Shown here: positions 34,887-43,105 of the stretch, piece by piece
Layout of the letters: each line of letters starts with the position of its first letter
How positions within the stretch are numbered: the first letter of the stretch is position 1
Notes under the pieces: generated by a model
Databases searched by the model: none
Told to the model about the DNA's origin: nothing
The model's input: the letters and a program-made list of their open reading frames with translations, nothing else
Assembly (NCBI RefSeq): GCF_010993745.1
Contig: NZ_WOTN01000001.1
Location: forward strand, 1,615,235-1,679,234
Source: Fodinicola acaciae
Lineage (GTDB): Bacteria > Actinomycetota > Actinomycetes > Mycobacteriales > HKI-0501
Direction of reading: 5' to 3'
DNA length: 64,000 nt
Position numbers and translations under genes: made by a program

Positions 34887-35526
34887 CGTTGAGGTAGGCG
34901 AGGACGGCGAGGACGCGGCGGTTGGTGTCGTCGGACGGGCCGATGCCGAGCTTGGCGAAGATGTTGGCCGAGTGCTTGCCGACGGCGCCCTCGCTGACGT
35001 ACAGCCGCGCCGCGATCGCCGCGTTGGAGCAGCCTTCGGCCATCAGCGACAGCACCTCGCGCTCGCGTGGCGTCAGCGCGGCCAGCGGCTCGTCGCGGGA
35101 GTTGCTGGCCAGCAGCTTGGCGATCACCTCGGGGTCCATCGCGGTGCCACCGGCGGCCACCCGGCGTACGGCGTCGATGAACTGGTCGGCGTTGAACACG
35201 CGGTCCTTGAGCAGATAGCCGATCGCGCCGGACCCGTCGGCCAGCAGCTCGCGCGCGTACAACTGCTCCACGTGCTGCGACAACACCAGTACGGGCAGGC
35301 CCGGCCTCTCCCGGCGTGCGTGCAGCGCGGCCTGCAGGCCTTCGTCGGTGAAGGTCGGCGGCAGGCGTACGTCGACGATCGCCACGTCGGGATGCTCGTC
35401 GGCCAGCGCACGCTGCAGCTCCGGCCCGCTCGCGACCGCCGCCGCGATGTCGAAGCCGTGTGCCGACAGCAGATGCGTCAGGCCGTCTCGGAGGAGGTAG
35501 AGGTCCTCGGCGAGAACAACACGCAC
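34879..35526 (-). CDS. NarL/LuxR-type response regulator
   Basis: This 215-residue cytoplasmic regulator has a receiver domain (MRVVLAEDLYLLRDGLTHLLSAHGF) with phospho-acceptor Asp52 in VAIVDVRLPP, Ser/Thr switch residue near VLVLSQHV, and Lys in YLLKDRV. The C-terminal LuxR HTH is LTPREREVLSLMAEGCSNAAIAARLYVSEGAVGKHSANIFAKLGI. It starts within the last 49 bases of the kinase gene, so the pair is translationally coupled. It is clearly paralogous to the regulator at 39832 (shared VDVRLPP, ELLADG, GYLLKDRV and LAALTPREREVLSLMA segments). Target genes are not evident; the membrane operon at 37483, divergent from the kinase, is the nearest candidate. Confidence 0.94.
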   Translation of the reverse strand: MRVVLAEDLYLLRDGLTHLLSAHGFDIAAAVASGPELQRALADEHPDVAIVDVRLPPTFTDEGLQAALHARRERPGLPVLVLSQHVEQLYARELLADGSGAIGYLLKDRVFNADQFIDAVRRVAAGGTAMDPEVIAKLLASNSRDEPLAALTPREREVLSLMAEGCSNAAIAARLYVSEGAVGKHSANIFAKLGIGPSDDTNRRVLAVLAYLNGR

Positions 35527-37370
35527 GGCAGCTCCAGTGTCACCAGGGTCGGACCACCCAGCGGACTACTCACGGTGACCCTACCGTCGAAGGGTCCCAG
35601 CCTGCGCTGGATGCCACGCAGGCCGGTGCCGATGTCCGGATCGGCACCGCCTTTTCCGTTGTCGCGTACGGAGATCCGCAGCTCACCGTCGTGATGCTCG
35701 ATGTCGATGCGCACCTCCGACGCGCCCGAGTGGCGGACGGCGTTGGTCAGCAGCTCGACGACGGCGAAGTACGCGGCGGCCTCCAGCGGCGGCTCGGCGT
35801 GGCCGTCCAGGTCGGCCTCGACGCGGACGGCCAGCGGCGTGTCGAGCGCGACGGCACGGATCGCGTCGACCAGGCCACGCTCGGCAAGCACAGGCGGATG
35901 GATGCCGCGTACGAGGCTGCGCAGCTCCGCCAACGCGGTCGCCGATGTCTCACGCAGCTGCGCGACCAGCTTCTTCGCCGCGGCCGGATCGCGGTCGATC
36001 AGCGCCTCGACCGCACCGAGCGTCATCCCCATCGCGACCAGCCGTGCCTGCGTGCCGTCGTGCAGGTCGCGTTCGATCCGCCGCAGCTCGGCGGCCTGCG
36101 TGTCGGTGGCGGCCGTACGCGTCTCGGTCAGCTGCTCGACGCGCGCGGCCAACTGCTCGCGCTCGGCGAACAGCCGCGCGCTGGCGGTCGGTGCCAGCAG
36201 GACGGTCAGCCATCGCGTGTGCAGCCGCTGGATCACCGGTGTGGCCGCGAACCCGGCGATTACGAGCACCAGGCCGATCGTCATCGCGAGCCATGACGAG
36301 CCGAACAGCTCGCCATAGAACGGCTGCGGCCGCGAGCCGAAAAACATCGCGAACGACGGAAAGAACAGCCCCCATCCGCCATAGCCGATCAGCGCCACCG
36401 GCGGCAGGTTGAGCAGGCAGCCGATCACCGGCTGGCAGGCCAGCCAGAACAGGTCGCGCCAGGTGGCCGGATCTTCGGCGTACGCGCGCGAAACGCTGGC
36501 GAAATCGGTCCACCAGGAAGCCGTACGCACCGTCTGCGGCGCCGGGCCGTACGGCCGCGGCACACCGGCATAGCGGCGGAAGAAGTCCGGCAGCGGCCGC
36601 ACGGCGACCAGCAACCGTACGGCCACCAGCGGACCGGTGAACACCAGGACGACCACCGCGGCGGCCAGCACCACCAGCGCGACCAGCGAGCCAACCAGGA
36701 AGGCGGCCGATCGCAGTGTCGCCAGCAGGCAGCGGCCAAACCAGCGGCGCCATGCCGCGCCGCGCGCCGCCGCTGCCGGTGTGGCCGGTCCGATCATGAA
36801 CCGCGTCCAGCGGCCGTGCAGCCGCAACAGTGCCGGCGCGACCAGCCAGCCGGCGACCGCTGCCGGCACACCGAGAATCCATTGCCACGACAGGAAAAGA
36901 CTGGCCACGCCGTAGGCGAGGAGCGCGGCCGGCAGTCCGGCGATCACGCTGCCGACGACCGGGTCGGCCAACAGCCAGCCGATGTCGCGCCAGGTCGCCG
37001 GGTCGGTCCAGATCCAGTGGCTGTGCTGCTGGAAGTCCGGCACGCGAGCCGACCGGAACGGTCGGCCGTACCGCGATCGATAGAGCCCGTCGGCGCTCGG
37101 CTCGGTCGGTCGTGGCCGGGGCCGATATGGCTCGGCGGCCGGCGCCGCCGACCACTGGCCGGCGAGCCGTCGCGCGAGCGTGGCCATCCATCGGCTGCGG
37201 TCGAAGACCGGTGGAAACACGAAGATCATGCCGACGCAGGCGGCCAGGATGGCGATCGCGTGCGCCGCGGCCAACAGCACCTTGACCGGCGTGAGTGCGA
37301 GCAGCGCCGCACCGCGTAGGACCGCGCGCGCGTTGCTCGTCACCAGCTTCACGCACTCAGTCTGGTCCAC
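35478..37370 (-). CDS. Sensor histidine kinase with two tandem sensor modules (HisKA_3)
   Basis: This 630-residue membrane kinase has a short N-terminal helix pair (LLALTPVKVLLAAAHAIAILAACVGMIFVF), then two related membrane modules of the 'Sensor' type. Each begins with PATWRDIGWLLADPVVG or PATWRDLFWLACQPVIG and holds about two to four helices. After the coiled segment SARLFAEREQLAARVEQLTETRTA comes the dimerisation/phosphorylation helix AELRRIERDLHDGTQARLVAMGMTLG (His in DLHDG), followed by an ATPase domain with ELLTNAVRHSGASE (N box) and SVRDNGKGGADPDIGTGLRGIQRRL (G box). The duplication of the sensor module is the main difference from its paralogue at 40464. An internal GTG (VKLVTSN) is a possible later start. 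Confidence 0.92.
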   Translation of the reverse strand: MDQTECVKLVTSNARAVLRGAALLALTPVKVLLAAAHAIAILAACVGMIFVFPPVFDRSRWMATLARRLAGQWSAAPAAEPYRPRPRPTEPSADGLYRSRYGRPFRSARVPDFQQHSHWIWTDPATWRDIGWLLADPVVGSVIAGLPAALLAYGVASLFLSWQWILGVPAAVAGWLVAPALLRLHGRWTRFMIGPATPAAAARGAAWRRWFGRCLLATLRSAAFLVGSLVALVVLAAAVVVLVFTGPLVAVRLLVAVRPLPDFFRRYAGVPRPYGPAPQTVRTASWWTDFASVSRAYAEDPATWRDLFWLACQPVIGCLLNLPPVALIGYGGWGLFFPSFAMFFGSRPQPFYGELFGSSWLAMTIGLVLVIAGFAATPVIQRLHTRWLTVLLAPTASARLFAEREQLAARVEQLTETRTAATDTQAAELRRIERDLHDGTQARLVAMGMTLGAVEALIDRDPAAAKKLVAQLRETSATALAELRSLVRGIHPPVLAERGLVDAIRAVALDTPLAVRVEADLDGHAEPPLEAAAYFAVVELLTNAVRHSGASEVRIDIEHHDGELRISVRDNGKGGADPDIGTGLRGIQRRLGPFDGRVTVSSPLGGPTLVTLELPCVLFSPRTSTSSETA

Positions 37371-37482
37371 GGCCGTTTCGTCCGCACTGGGCCTGGGGTC
37401 CTGCCGGGGGTGGGCCTAGCACCACCCCACCTCGGAGCCCAGACGCATGTTGGCCGGCGGCCGGCGTTCGTACGTTCGAGTC

Positions 37483-37866
37483 ATGCTGAAATCGCGTTTC
37501 CGTCCCGTCATCGGCCTCGTCGCCGGCTATGTCGTCGTCAGTTTTCTCGCGCTGGTCGTCGCCGTCATCTGGAGCGACAATCCGGCGCTGGTGACCGACG
37601 CGGTGTGGATCCGCGGCGGCATCGTGGCCGCGACGTCCCTGCTGATGCTGCTTTTCACCGTACGCGCCGCACGTGCTTCCAAGCGCGATTTCCTGCGGCT
37701 GCGGATCGTCTCGGCGGTCATGGTGGTGGCCATCGCGGTGCTCGTCTCCATCCCCGGTTTTCTGCCGCTGTGGATGCGACTCGAGCAGGGACTGTGCGGC
37801 CTCCTGCTGCTCGGTGTCGTCGTGCTCGTCAATCGTAAATCCATGCGATCGGAGTTCGCATCATGA
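37483..37866 (+). CDS. Small four-helix membrane protein, unknown function
   Basis: This 127-residue protein starts at the ATG at 37483, six bases after TACGTT (37471-37476). It has four predicted transmembrane helices: PVIGLVAGYVVVSFLALVVAVIW, GGIVAATSLLMLLFTV, RIVSAVMVVAIAVLVSIPGFLPLW and GLCGLLLLGVVVLVNRK. Helices 2 and 3 are joined by a basic loop (RAARASKRDFLRLR), which places that loop in the cytoplasm. It is the first of three genes joined by ATGA overlaps with the VC0807-like and SDR genes. It is read away from the large sensor kinase, so it may be that system's target. No family is recognised. Confidence 0.72.
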   Translation: MLKSRFRPVIGLVAGYVVVSFLALVVAVIWSDNPALVTDAVWIRGGIVAATSLLMLLFTVRAARASKRDFLRLRIVSAVMVVAIAVLVSIPGFLPLWMRLEQGLCGLLLLGVVVLVNRKSMRSEFAS

Positions 37867-38510
37867 CCGCCGTACAGAGCAAGCCTCGCGGGATCAACCG
37901 CGCGATCATCGTCAATCTCGCCATCGATGTCGCGGCACCGGTCGCGCTTTTCTATCTGTTGCGGGCTTTCGGCGTCAATCAATGGCTGGCACTGACTCTC
38001 GCCGCGATTCCGCCGGCGGCGCGTGCCGTTCAGAGCATCATCACCAGTCGTAAAATCGACGGCTTGGCCCTTTTCGCGCTGAGCATTATCGCGCTCAGCC
38101 TGCTGGGGTCGTTTGTCACCGGAAGTCCGCGTTTCCTGCTGGCGAAAGACGGCTGGATGACCGCGGTCGCCGGCGGCTGGATCCTGCTGACGATCCTGCG
38201 TACGCCGTTTATTTTCTCTTTCCTGCGCACGATCCTGACCGGCGAGGCGCTCGAGCGCATGGAGGGCAACTGGCGCGACTCGCCGACTTTCCGGCATTCG
38301 ATGCGGGTCGCGACCGCGATCTGGGGTGTCGGCCTGGTCTTCGACGCGGGCGTACGAGTGGTGCTCGCGTACACGCTGCCGATCGACCAGGTGCCGCTGA
38401 TCAGCACGCTGCAGTATGTCGTTTTGTTCGTCTGCCTGGAAGTTGGCACCAGGCTCTATCTGCGCCGCAAGTCCATCCGCGACAAAATCGAATCGGAGTC
38501 TTCCAAATGA
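37863..38510 (+). CDS. VC0807-like integral membrane protein
   Basis: This 215-residue protein has six probable membrane helices. The pattern AIIVNLAIDVAAPVALFYLLRAFGVNQWLALTLAAIPPAARAVQSIITSRKIDGLALFALSIIALSL followed by GSPRFLLAKDGWMTAVAGGWIL is typical of VC0807 family proteins. These have a conserved GSPRxLLxRE/DxxxT segment and no assigned function; some relatives resemble intracellular septation protein A. The gene overlaps both neighbours by four bases. Codon use is normal for the region. Confidence 0.8.
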   Translation: MTAVQSKPRGINRAIIVNLAIDVAAPVALFYLLRAFGVNQWLALTLAAIPPAARAVQSIITSRKIDGLALFALSIIALSLLGSFVTGSPRFLLAKDGWMTAVAGGWILLTILRTPFIFSFLRTILTGEALERMEGNWRDSPTFRHSMRVATAIWGVGLVFDAGVRVVLAYTLPIDQVPLISTLQYVVLFVCLEVGTRLYLRRKSIRDKIESESSK

Positions 38511-39223
38511 GCGAGGTAGTGTTGGTGACCGGAGCCGCGAACGGCATCGGAGCCGCGGTGGCGCGCCGATTCGCGCGTAACGGAGCCAAAGTCGTGATCG
38601 CCGACATCGTCGACGGCTCGGCGGTCGCGTCTGAGATCGATGGTTTGTACGTACGCACCGATGTCTCCAGTGAGGCCGACAACCGCGCGGCCGTGGCGGC
38701 AGCGGTCGAGGCGTACGGCGGCCTGGACGTGGTCCATCTCAACGCCGGCACCGGCGGCGGCGGCGCGCTCGACGACTTCGACCTGACGCGCTTCCGCCGG
38801 ACCTTCGCCGTCAATGTCGAAGGCATGATGTTTGGCATTCTCGCCGCGCTGCCCACCATGCGACCCGGCGGCTCGATCGTGGTCACCTCAAGCCTCGCCG
38901 GCATCGCGCCAAACTGGTTTGACCCGGCGTACTCGGCCAGCAAACACGCCATCATCGGCCTGGTCCGCTCGCTCGCGACCACGCTCGCCGAGTCGAAGAT
39001 CACGCTCAACGCGATCTGTCCCGGCTTCGTGGAATCCTTGATGTTCCAGGCGATCCGCGCCGAGGTCGTCAAGCACGGTCTCGCGATCGCCGACCCCGAC
39101 GAGGTCGCACAGGCAGTCGAACAGATCATCGCGGGCGGCGAAACCGGCCAGGCCTGGATCGTCCAGGCGGGCCGCGCACCGGAGCTGGTCACCTTCCCCG
39201 AATTCACCCTGCCCCAGGCCTAG
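38507..39223 (+). CDS. Short-chain dehydrogenase/reductase (classical SDR)
   Basis: This 238-residue cytoplasmic oxidoreductase has the cofactor motif VLVTGAANGIGAAVARRFARNGAKVVIADIVDG (TGxxxGxG; the acidic Asp after the second strand favours NAD). HLNAGTGGGG stands for NNAG. The catalytic residues are Ser in SIVVTSSLAGI and YxxxK in YSASKHAIIGLVRSL. INAICPGFVESLM is the usual PG motif. Overlap with the membrane-protein genes makes it the end of a three-gene operon; its substrate is unknown. The stop is followed by the repeat-rich 608-bp intergenic region. Confidence 0.93.
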   Translation: MSEVVLVTGAANGIGAAVARRFARNGAKVVIADIVDGSAVASEIDGLYVRTDVSSEADNRAAVAAAVEAYGGLDVVHLNAGTGGGGALDDFDLTRFRRTFAVNVEGMMFGILAALPTMRPGGSIVVTSSLAGIAPNWFDPAYSASKHAIIGLVRSLATTLAESKITLNAICPGFVESLMFQAIRAEVVKHGLAIADPDEVAQAVEQIIAGGETGQAWIVQAGRAPELVTFPEFTLPQA

Positions 39224-39266
39224 CGCCGCTTCCTTAGCAACGCGCACGACTCGCCACCCCACCGCG

Positions 39267-39431
39267 AAACTGTCGTACTCCCCTGCTGGAATGGCCCCCA
39301 CCCAGTCACGGGTGGGGGGTGGGTTTGAGGCCTTTCACCTGGCTCGAAAATGTTCGTGGGTGTGCCTCTCGACCCACCCCCCACCCCGACCACTGGGTGG
39401 GGGCCATTCTTTGGGTTGGGTACGACAGTTT
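39267..39431. repeat. 165-bp long imperfect inverted repeat
   Basis: Three perfect stem blocks are nested symmetrically: 39267-39278 with 39420-39431 (12 bp), 39289-39306 with 39392-39409 (18 bp) and 39312-39324 with 39372-39384 (13 bp). They are separated by small unpaired bulges and a 47-nt apical loop. The stem contains long C and G runs (GGCCCCCACCC). It has no coding potential and begins 43 bp after the SDR stop. Equal spacing on both arms argues for a structured RNA, a cruciform or a MITE-like element. Confidence 0.85.
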
Positions 39432-39533
39432 TGGCGCGGTCTCGGCGTGTCGCGGGTCGTTGGCGTGTCGCGGTCGGAGGGTCGGTGGCGTTGGCCGGCG
39501 CACGCAAGGCCACCACGCGTGCGTTCAACGCAA

Positions 39534-39815
39534 GCATGGCCACCATGCGTGCATCCGGCGGCAGGCGTTCACGCGAGTGGCATGGAGCGCTAAATGCCCG
39601 CCTTGACCTTTTGTGTAATGGTGGCATGGGCCCCTTACGTGCGTCTGACGCAAGCATGGCGTCCCTGCGACCATCACTCTGGACGCCACCCGTGATCAAT
39701 GTGACTGATGTGACTGGCGAGGCGACAGCGGCGCGCTGCCACCCGAGACCCACCCCACCCGAGACCCCACACCGGACTGAGACCCGGCCAACACATGCAC
39801 GCATGGTGGCCATGC
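39534..39815. repeat. Cluster of family 1 arms flanking about 240 bp of non-coding DNA
   Basis: GCATGGCCACCATGCGTGCAT (39534-39554) is exactly complementary to 39795-39815. A second, degenerate family 1 hairpin lies between them at 39619-39673 (outer arms TGGTGGCA/TGCGACCA). A further worn direct copy precedes at 39501-39525 (CACGCAAGGCCACCACGCGTGCGTT). The block fills the gap between the SDR gene and the response regulator at 39832, and I see no gene in it. Confidence 0.8.
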
Positions 39816-39831
39816 GTGCAGCCCGCTACGG

Positions 39832-40476
39832 CTACCCCGTGGCGCCGAGGTACGTCAGCACAGCCCGCACGCGGCGGTGCCCGCTGTCCGTCGGCGCGAG
39901 GTCGAGCTTCGTGAAGATATTGCCGACATGCTTGTGCACAGCGCGTTCGGTGACCACCAGCCGCTCAGCGATGCCGACGTTGTCGTAACCCTGCGCCATC
40001 AGCGACAGCACCTCGCGCTCCCGCGGCGTCAGCGCCGCCAGCGGGTCGGTGCGCCGCACCAGCACCTGCGCGATCACCTCCGGATCGATCGCCGTGCCTC
40101 CACCGGCCACGCGACGCAGCGCGTCCAGGAACTCCTCGACGCGTACGACCCGGTCCTTCAGCAGATAGCCGACCCCGCCAGCACCATCGGCGAGCAGCTC
40201 GGCGGCATAGCTTTCCTCGACATACTGCGAAAACACCAGCACCGGCTGACCAGGCCGCAACCGGCGTACGGCCAGCGCCGCACGGATGCCCTCGTCGCGG
40301 AAGGACGGCGGCAGGCGTACGTCCACCACCGTCACGTCCGGCTGGTGTTTTTCCACAGCGGCAACGAAAGCATCGCCGTCGGCGACTGTCTCGACCGCCT
40401 CGAAGCCGGCGGAGGCCAGCAGCAGGTTGATGCCCTGAGCCAGTACGACATTGTCCTCGACGATCACGACCCGCAC
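39832..40476 (-). CDS. NarL/LuxR-type response regulator, paralogue
   Basis: This 214-residue regulator has the receiver MRVVIVEDNVVLAQGINLLLASAGF with Asp52 in VTVVDVRLPPSF, switch residue in VLVFSQYVEES and Lys in YLLKDRV. The LuxR HTH is LTPREREVLSLMAQGYDNVGIAERLVVTERAVHKHVGNIFTKLDLA. It overlaps the 3' end of the kinase gene at 40464 by 13 bases. Sequence blocks are shared with the regulator at 34879 throughout, and both end in an (R)RVLAVLAYL/RRVRAVLTYL helix, so the two systems arose by duplication. Target genes are not visible nearby; the family 1 repeats immediately downstream are not typical response-regulator sites. Confidence 0.94.
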   Translation of the reverse strand: MRVVIVEDNVVLAQGINLLLASAGFEAVETVADGDAFVAAVEKHQPDVTVVDVRLPPSFRDEGIRAALAVRRLRPGQPVLVFSQYVEESYAAELLADGAGGVGYLLKDRVVRVEEFLDALRRVAGGGTAIDPEVIAQVLVRRTDPLAALTPREREVLSLMAQGYDNVGIAERLVVTERAVHKHVGNIFTKLDLAPTDSGHRRVRAVLTYLGATG

Positions 40477-41696
40477 GGCAACTCCACCTGGATCCGCGTA
40501 CCCTCGCCAGCCGGACTCGACACGGTCGCCGTGCCATCGAGCGCCGCCACTCGACGCCGGATGCCGACGACACCGGTCCCCCGCGACTCGTCGACACCGC
40601 CAACTCCGTCATCGACGATGTGCACCAACAGCTTCGCGTCCTCCTGCCACACCCGCACGCGTACGCTGTTCGCATGAGCGTGCTTCGCCACGTTCGTCAG
40701 ACCTTCGGCGACAACGAAATACGCGGCGGCCTCCACCGCGGCCGGCAGTTTTCCCAGCACCTCAACGGAAACCTGGCACGGCACCGACGAGCCGGCTCCG
40801 AGCGCGGCGAGCGCTCCGGCCAGTCCGCGGTCGGTCAGGATCGGCGGATAGACGGTACGCGCGACCTGCCGCAGCTCAGCCATCGCCGCCTCGGTTGATG
40901 CCTGCGCATCGCTCAGCAGCTCGGCTGCGGCCGCCGGATCGTCGGCAAGGGTGCGCTGCGCCACCGCCAGCCGGATGCCGAGCGACACGAGCTGTGCCTG
41001 TGCGCCGTCGTGCAGGTCACGCTCGATCCGTCTCAGCTCGGCGGCATGCGCGTCGATCGCGTCGGCACGCGTCTCGGTCAGCACCTCGACCCGTTTCACC
41101 AGCTCGTCGGTCGCACTCGGCTGCAGGATCCAGCGCGCCAGCCACGCCTGCGCACGTGCGAGCACCGGGACGACCCACCAGAACAGCACCGCCGAGATGG
41201 CGACCTGACCGAGCGTCGACAGGATGGCGACCGTCCAGTTGGTGACGGGTACGCCGAGCGGCATGACCGGGTCGTTGGCCGGCGCCAGCCACCACAGGGC
41301 ACCTTCGATGATCGCGACCGGCGCGCCGAGCACCGCGTACAGCGCGATCATGCCAAACGGAATCCCCAGCACGACCTGCGTCGCGACCCAGCCGAGGTCG
41401 CGCCAGGTGGCCGGATCGGTGACGACCTGACGCAGCCTGGCACCGACACCACGTGGCAGCGGGCGATAACGCGGCTCGATCGGATCGCCGAGAAACCGGC
41501 CGACCCGGAGCCGCTCGACGTCGGTCCACTGGCGGAGCCCGGTGAGCGCCAACGGCAGCAACACCAGGCCGAGGCCGGCCACGACGATCGTCAGCAATGT
41601 GCCGAAGAGCAGCGGAAACACCAGCGTCGCGGCCATGCCGAGCGGCAGGCCGATCAACAGATAACCGGCCGAGCGCAGCCGTTCGTTCATCCTCAC
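40464..41696 (-). CDS. Sensor histidine kinase (HisKA_3) with one sensor module
   Basis: This 410-residue kinase has two N-terminal helices (LIGLPLGMAATLVFPLLFGTLLTIVVAGLGLVLLPLAL), then one 'Sensor' module beginning DPATWRDLGWVATQVVLGIPFGMIALYAVLGAPVAI and a further helix pair. The H-box is AELRRIERDLHDGAQAQLVSLGIRLAVAQ. The ATPase domain carries EGLTNVAKHAHANSVRVRVW (N box) and HIVDDGVGGVDESRGTGVVGIRRRV (G box). It shares the PATWRDLGW start and the H-box context with the longer kinase at 35478, which has two modules. The ATG at 41696 begins MRMNERLRSAGYLL; MNERL is equally possible. The signal is unknown, probably membrane or envelope stress. Confidence 0.92.
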   Translation of the reverse strand: MRMNERLRSAGYLLIGLPLGMAATLVFPLLFGTLLTIVVAGLGLVLLPLALTGLRQWTDVERLRVGRFLGDPIEPRYRPLPRGVGARLRQVVTDPATWRDLGWVATQVVLGIPFGMIALYAVLGAPVAIIEGALWWLAPANDPVMPLGVPVTNWTVAILSTLGQVAISAVLFWWVVPVLARAQAWLARWILQPSATDELVKRVEVLTETRADAIDAHAAELRRIERDLHDGAQAQLVSLGIRLAVAQRTLADDPAAAAELLSDAQASTEAAMAELRQVARTVYPPILTDRGLAGALAALGAGSSVPCQVSVEVLGKLPAAVEAAAYFVVAEGLTNVAKHAHANSVRVRVWQEDAKLLVHIVDDGVGGVDESRGTGVVGIRRRVAALDGTATVSSPAGEGTRIQVELPCGS

Positions 41697-41779
41697 GACC
41701 GCCAGTCTGGCCCATGCTGGAGCACTTCGCGGTGGAGCAGGCTACACCGTTTTCCGTGGTACCTACGCGCTGGTGAGGA

Positions 41780-41828
41780 CCGCATGGCCACCATGCGTGC
41801 ATCCAGCGCAAGCATGGTGGCCATGCGG
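41780..41828. repeat. Family 1 palindromic element between divergent genes
   Basis: Arms 41780-41800 and 41808-41828 (21 bp, one mismatch) flank a 7-nt loop (ATCCAGC). The 20-mer CGCATGGCCACCATGCGTGC is identical to the left arm at 12761-12780. It sits between the divergent kinase (start 41696) and amidohydrolase (start 41897) genes. Confidence 0.88.
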
Positions 41829-41896
41829 CATGAGCGGTGGCGGGTGCGAGCGCTGTCATAGGATGACGTGACCGTCGTACGTCCGTGGAAGGCCTC

Positions 41897-43105
41897 ATGA
41901 CCGCTGCGCAGGAACCCACCTCGGCACTGCTCGCCGAGATCGCCGACACCGGTCGGGACCAGCACCGCGGCGGCTACTCACGGCACCTGTTCACCGACGC
42001 CGAGCTGGGGCTGCGCGAGTGGTTCACCGAGGCCGCCACCCGCCGCGGTCTCACCGTCGAGGTCGACCGCAACAGCAACCTGTGGGCCTGGTGGGGCGAG
42101 CCGGGTCCCGGCGCCGTGGTGACCGGCAGCCACCTCGACTCGGTGCCGGGCGGCGGCGCGTACGACGGACCGCTCGGCGTCGCGTCCGCGCTGGCCGCCG
42201 TCGACCTGCTCAAGGCCGAGGACTTCCGACCGACAAAGCCGTTCGCGCTGGCGGTCTTCGCGGAGGAAGAAGGTGGCCGCTTCGGCCGCGCGTGCCTCGG
42301 CTCAGCGCTGTCGACCGGCACCGTCGACGCCGCGGATGCCTTGCGCCGCACCGATCCTGACGGCGTCACGCTCGCCGAAGCCGCCAAGAGGGCCGGCTTC
42401 GACCCGTCGAGTTTCGGTGCGGACAAAGACAGGATCGCCAATATCGGTACGTTCGTCGAGCTGCACATCGAGCAGGGCCGCTATCTCGCCGACCTCGCAC
42501 CGGTCGCGGTCGCGTCGGCGATCCTCGCGCACGGCCGGTGGCGTTTTCGCTTTGCCGGCCAAGGAAATCACGCCGGCACGACCCGGCTGGAAGACCGCGC
42601 CGACCCGATGATGCCGGCCGCCGCGACCGTCATCGCCGCTCGCCAGGCAGCCGCCAAGCACGACGCGCGCGCCACGGTCGGTCGGCTGCAGTCATTGCCA
42701 GGTGGCACGAACGTGATCGCGTCCACAGTGGACCTGTGGCTGGACGCGCGTGACGACCGCGACGAGGTCGTCACGCGACTCGTCGAGGACATCACGAGAG
42801 CCGCCGAGTCGGCCTGCCGCGACGAAGGCTGCCAGCTGACCGTCACCAGGGAATCGTTCGCTCCCGAGGTCACCTTCGACACGACTTTGGCGCGACAGCT
42901 GGCAAAGATCACCGGCGACGCACCGATCATCCCGACCGGCGCCGGCCATGACGCCGGCATCCTGGCGGCCGCGACACGCACCGGCATGCTGTTCGTACGC
43001 AACCCCACCGGCATCAGCCACGCACCTGAGGAACACGCCGAAAAGCCGGACATCGAAATCGGCACGAAGGCGTTGGCCGCCGTCGTACGGGACCTGGCCC
43101 GATGA
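41897..43105 (+). CDS. M20-family allantoate/N-carbamoyl-type amidohydrolase
   Basis: The ATG at 41897 has GGAAGG four bases upstream and gives 402 residues. The M20 metal ligands are visible: His/Asp in TGSHLDSVPGGGAYDGPLGV, Glu in FAEEEGGRFGRACLGS, His in ELHIEQGRYL and a terminal His in GISHAPEEHA. These cover the AllC/HyuC/ureidoglycolase group, which hydrolyses allantoate, N-carbamoyl amino acids or related amides. The gene overlaps the formimidoylglutamate deiminase gene by four bases. In actinomycete histidine degradation, HutF yields N-formylglutamate, and an AllC-like enzyme beside hutF may deformylate it. I infer that role from context rather than from active-site residues. A family 1 repeat lies 70 bp upstream. 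Confidence 0.88.
   Translation: MTAAQEPTSALLAEIADTGRDQHRGGYSRHLFTDAELGLREWFTEAATRRGLTVEVDRNSNLWAWWGEPGPGAVVTGSHLDSVPGGGAYDGPLGVASALAAVDLLKAEDFRPTKPFALAVFAEEEGGRFGRACLGSALSTGTVDAADALRRTDPDGVTLAEAAKRAGFDPSSFGADKDRIANIGTFVELHIEQGRYLADLAPVAVASAILAHGRWRFRFAGQGNHAGTTRLEDRADPMMPAAATVIAARQAAAKHDARATVGRLQSLPGGTNVIASTVDLWLDARDDRDEVVTRLVEDITRAAESACRDEGCQLTVTRESFAPEVTFDTTLARQLAKITGDAPIIPTGAGHDAGILAAATRTGMLFVRNPTGISHAPEEHAEKPDIEIGTKALAAVVRDLAR

Noticed and set aside
39224-39831. Short plus and minus frames in the repeat region
   Set aside because: They are low-complexity Arg/Pro translations of palindromic DNA with no ribosome sites; no gene is called.
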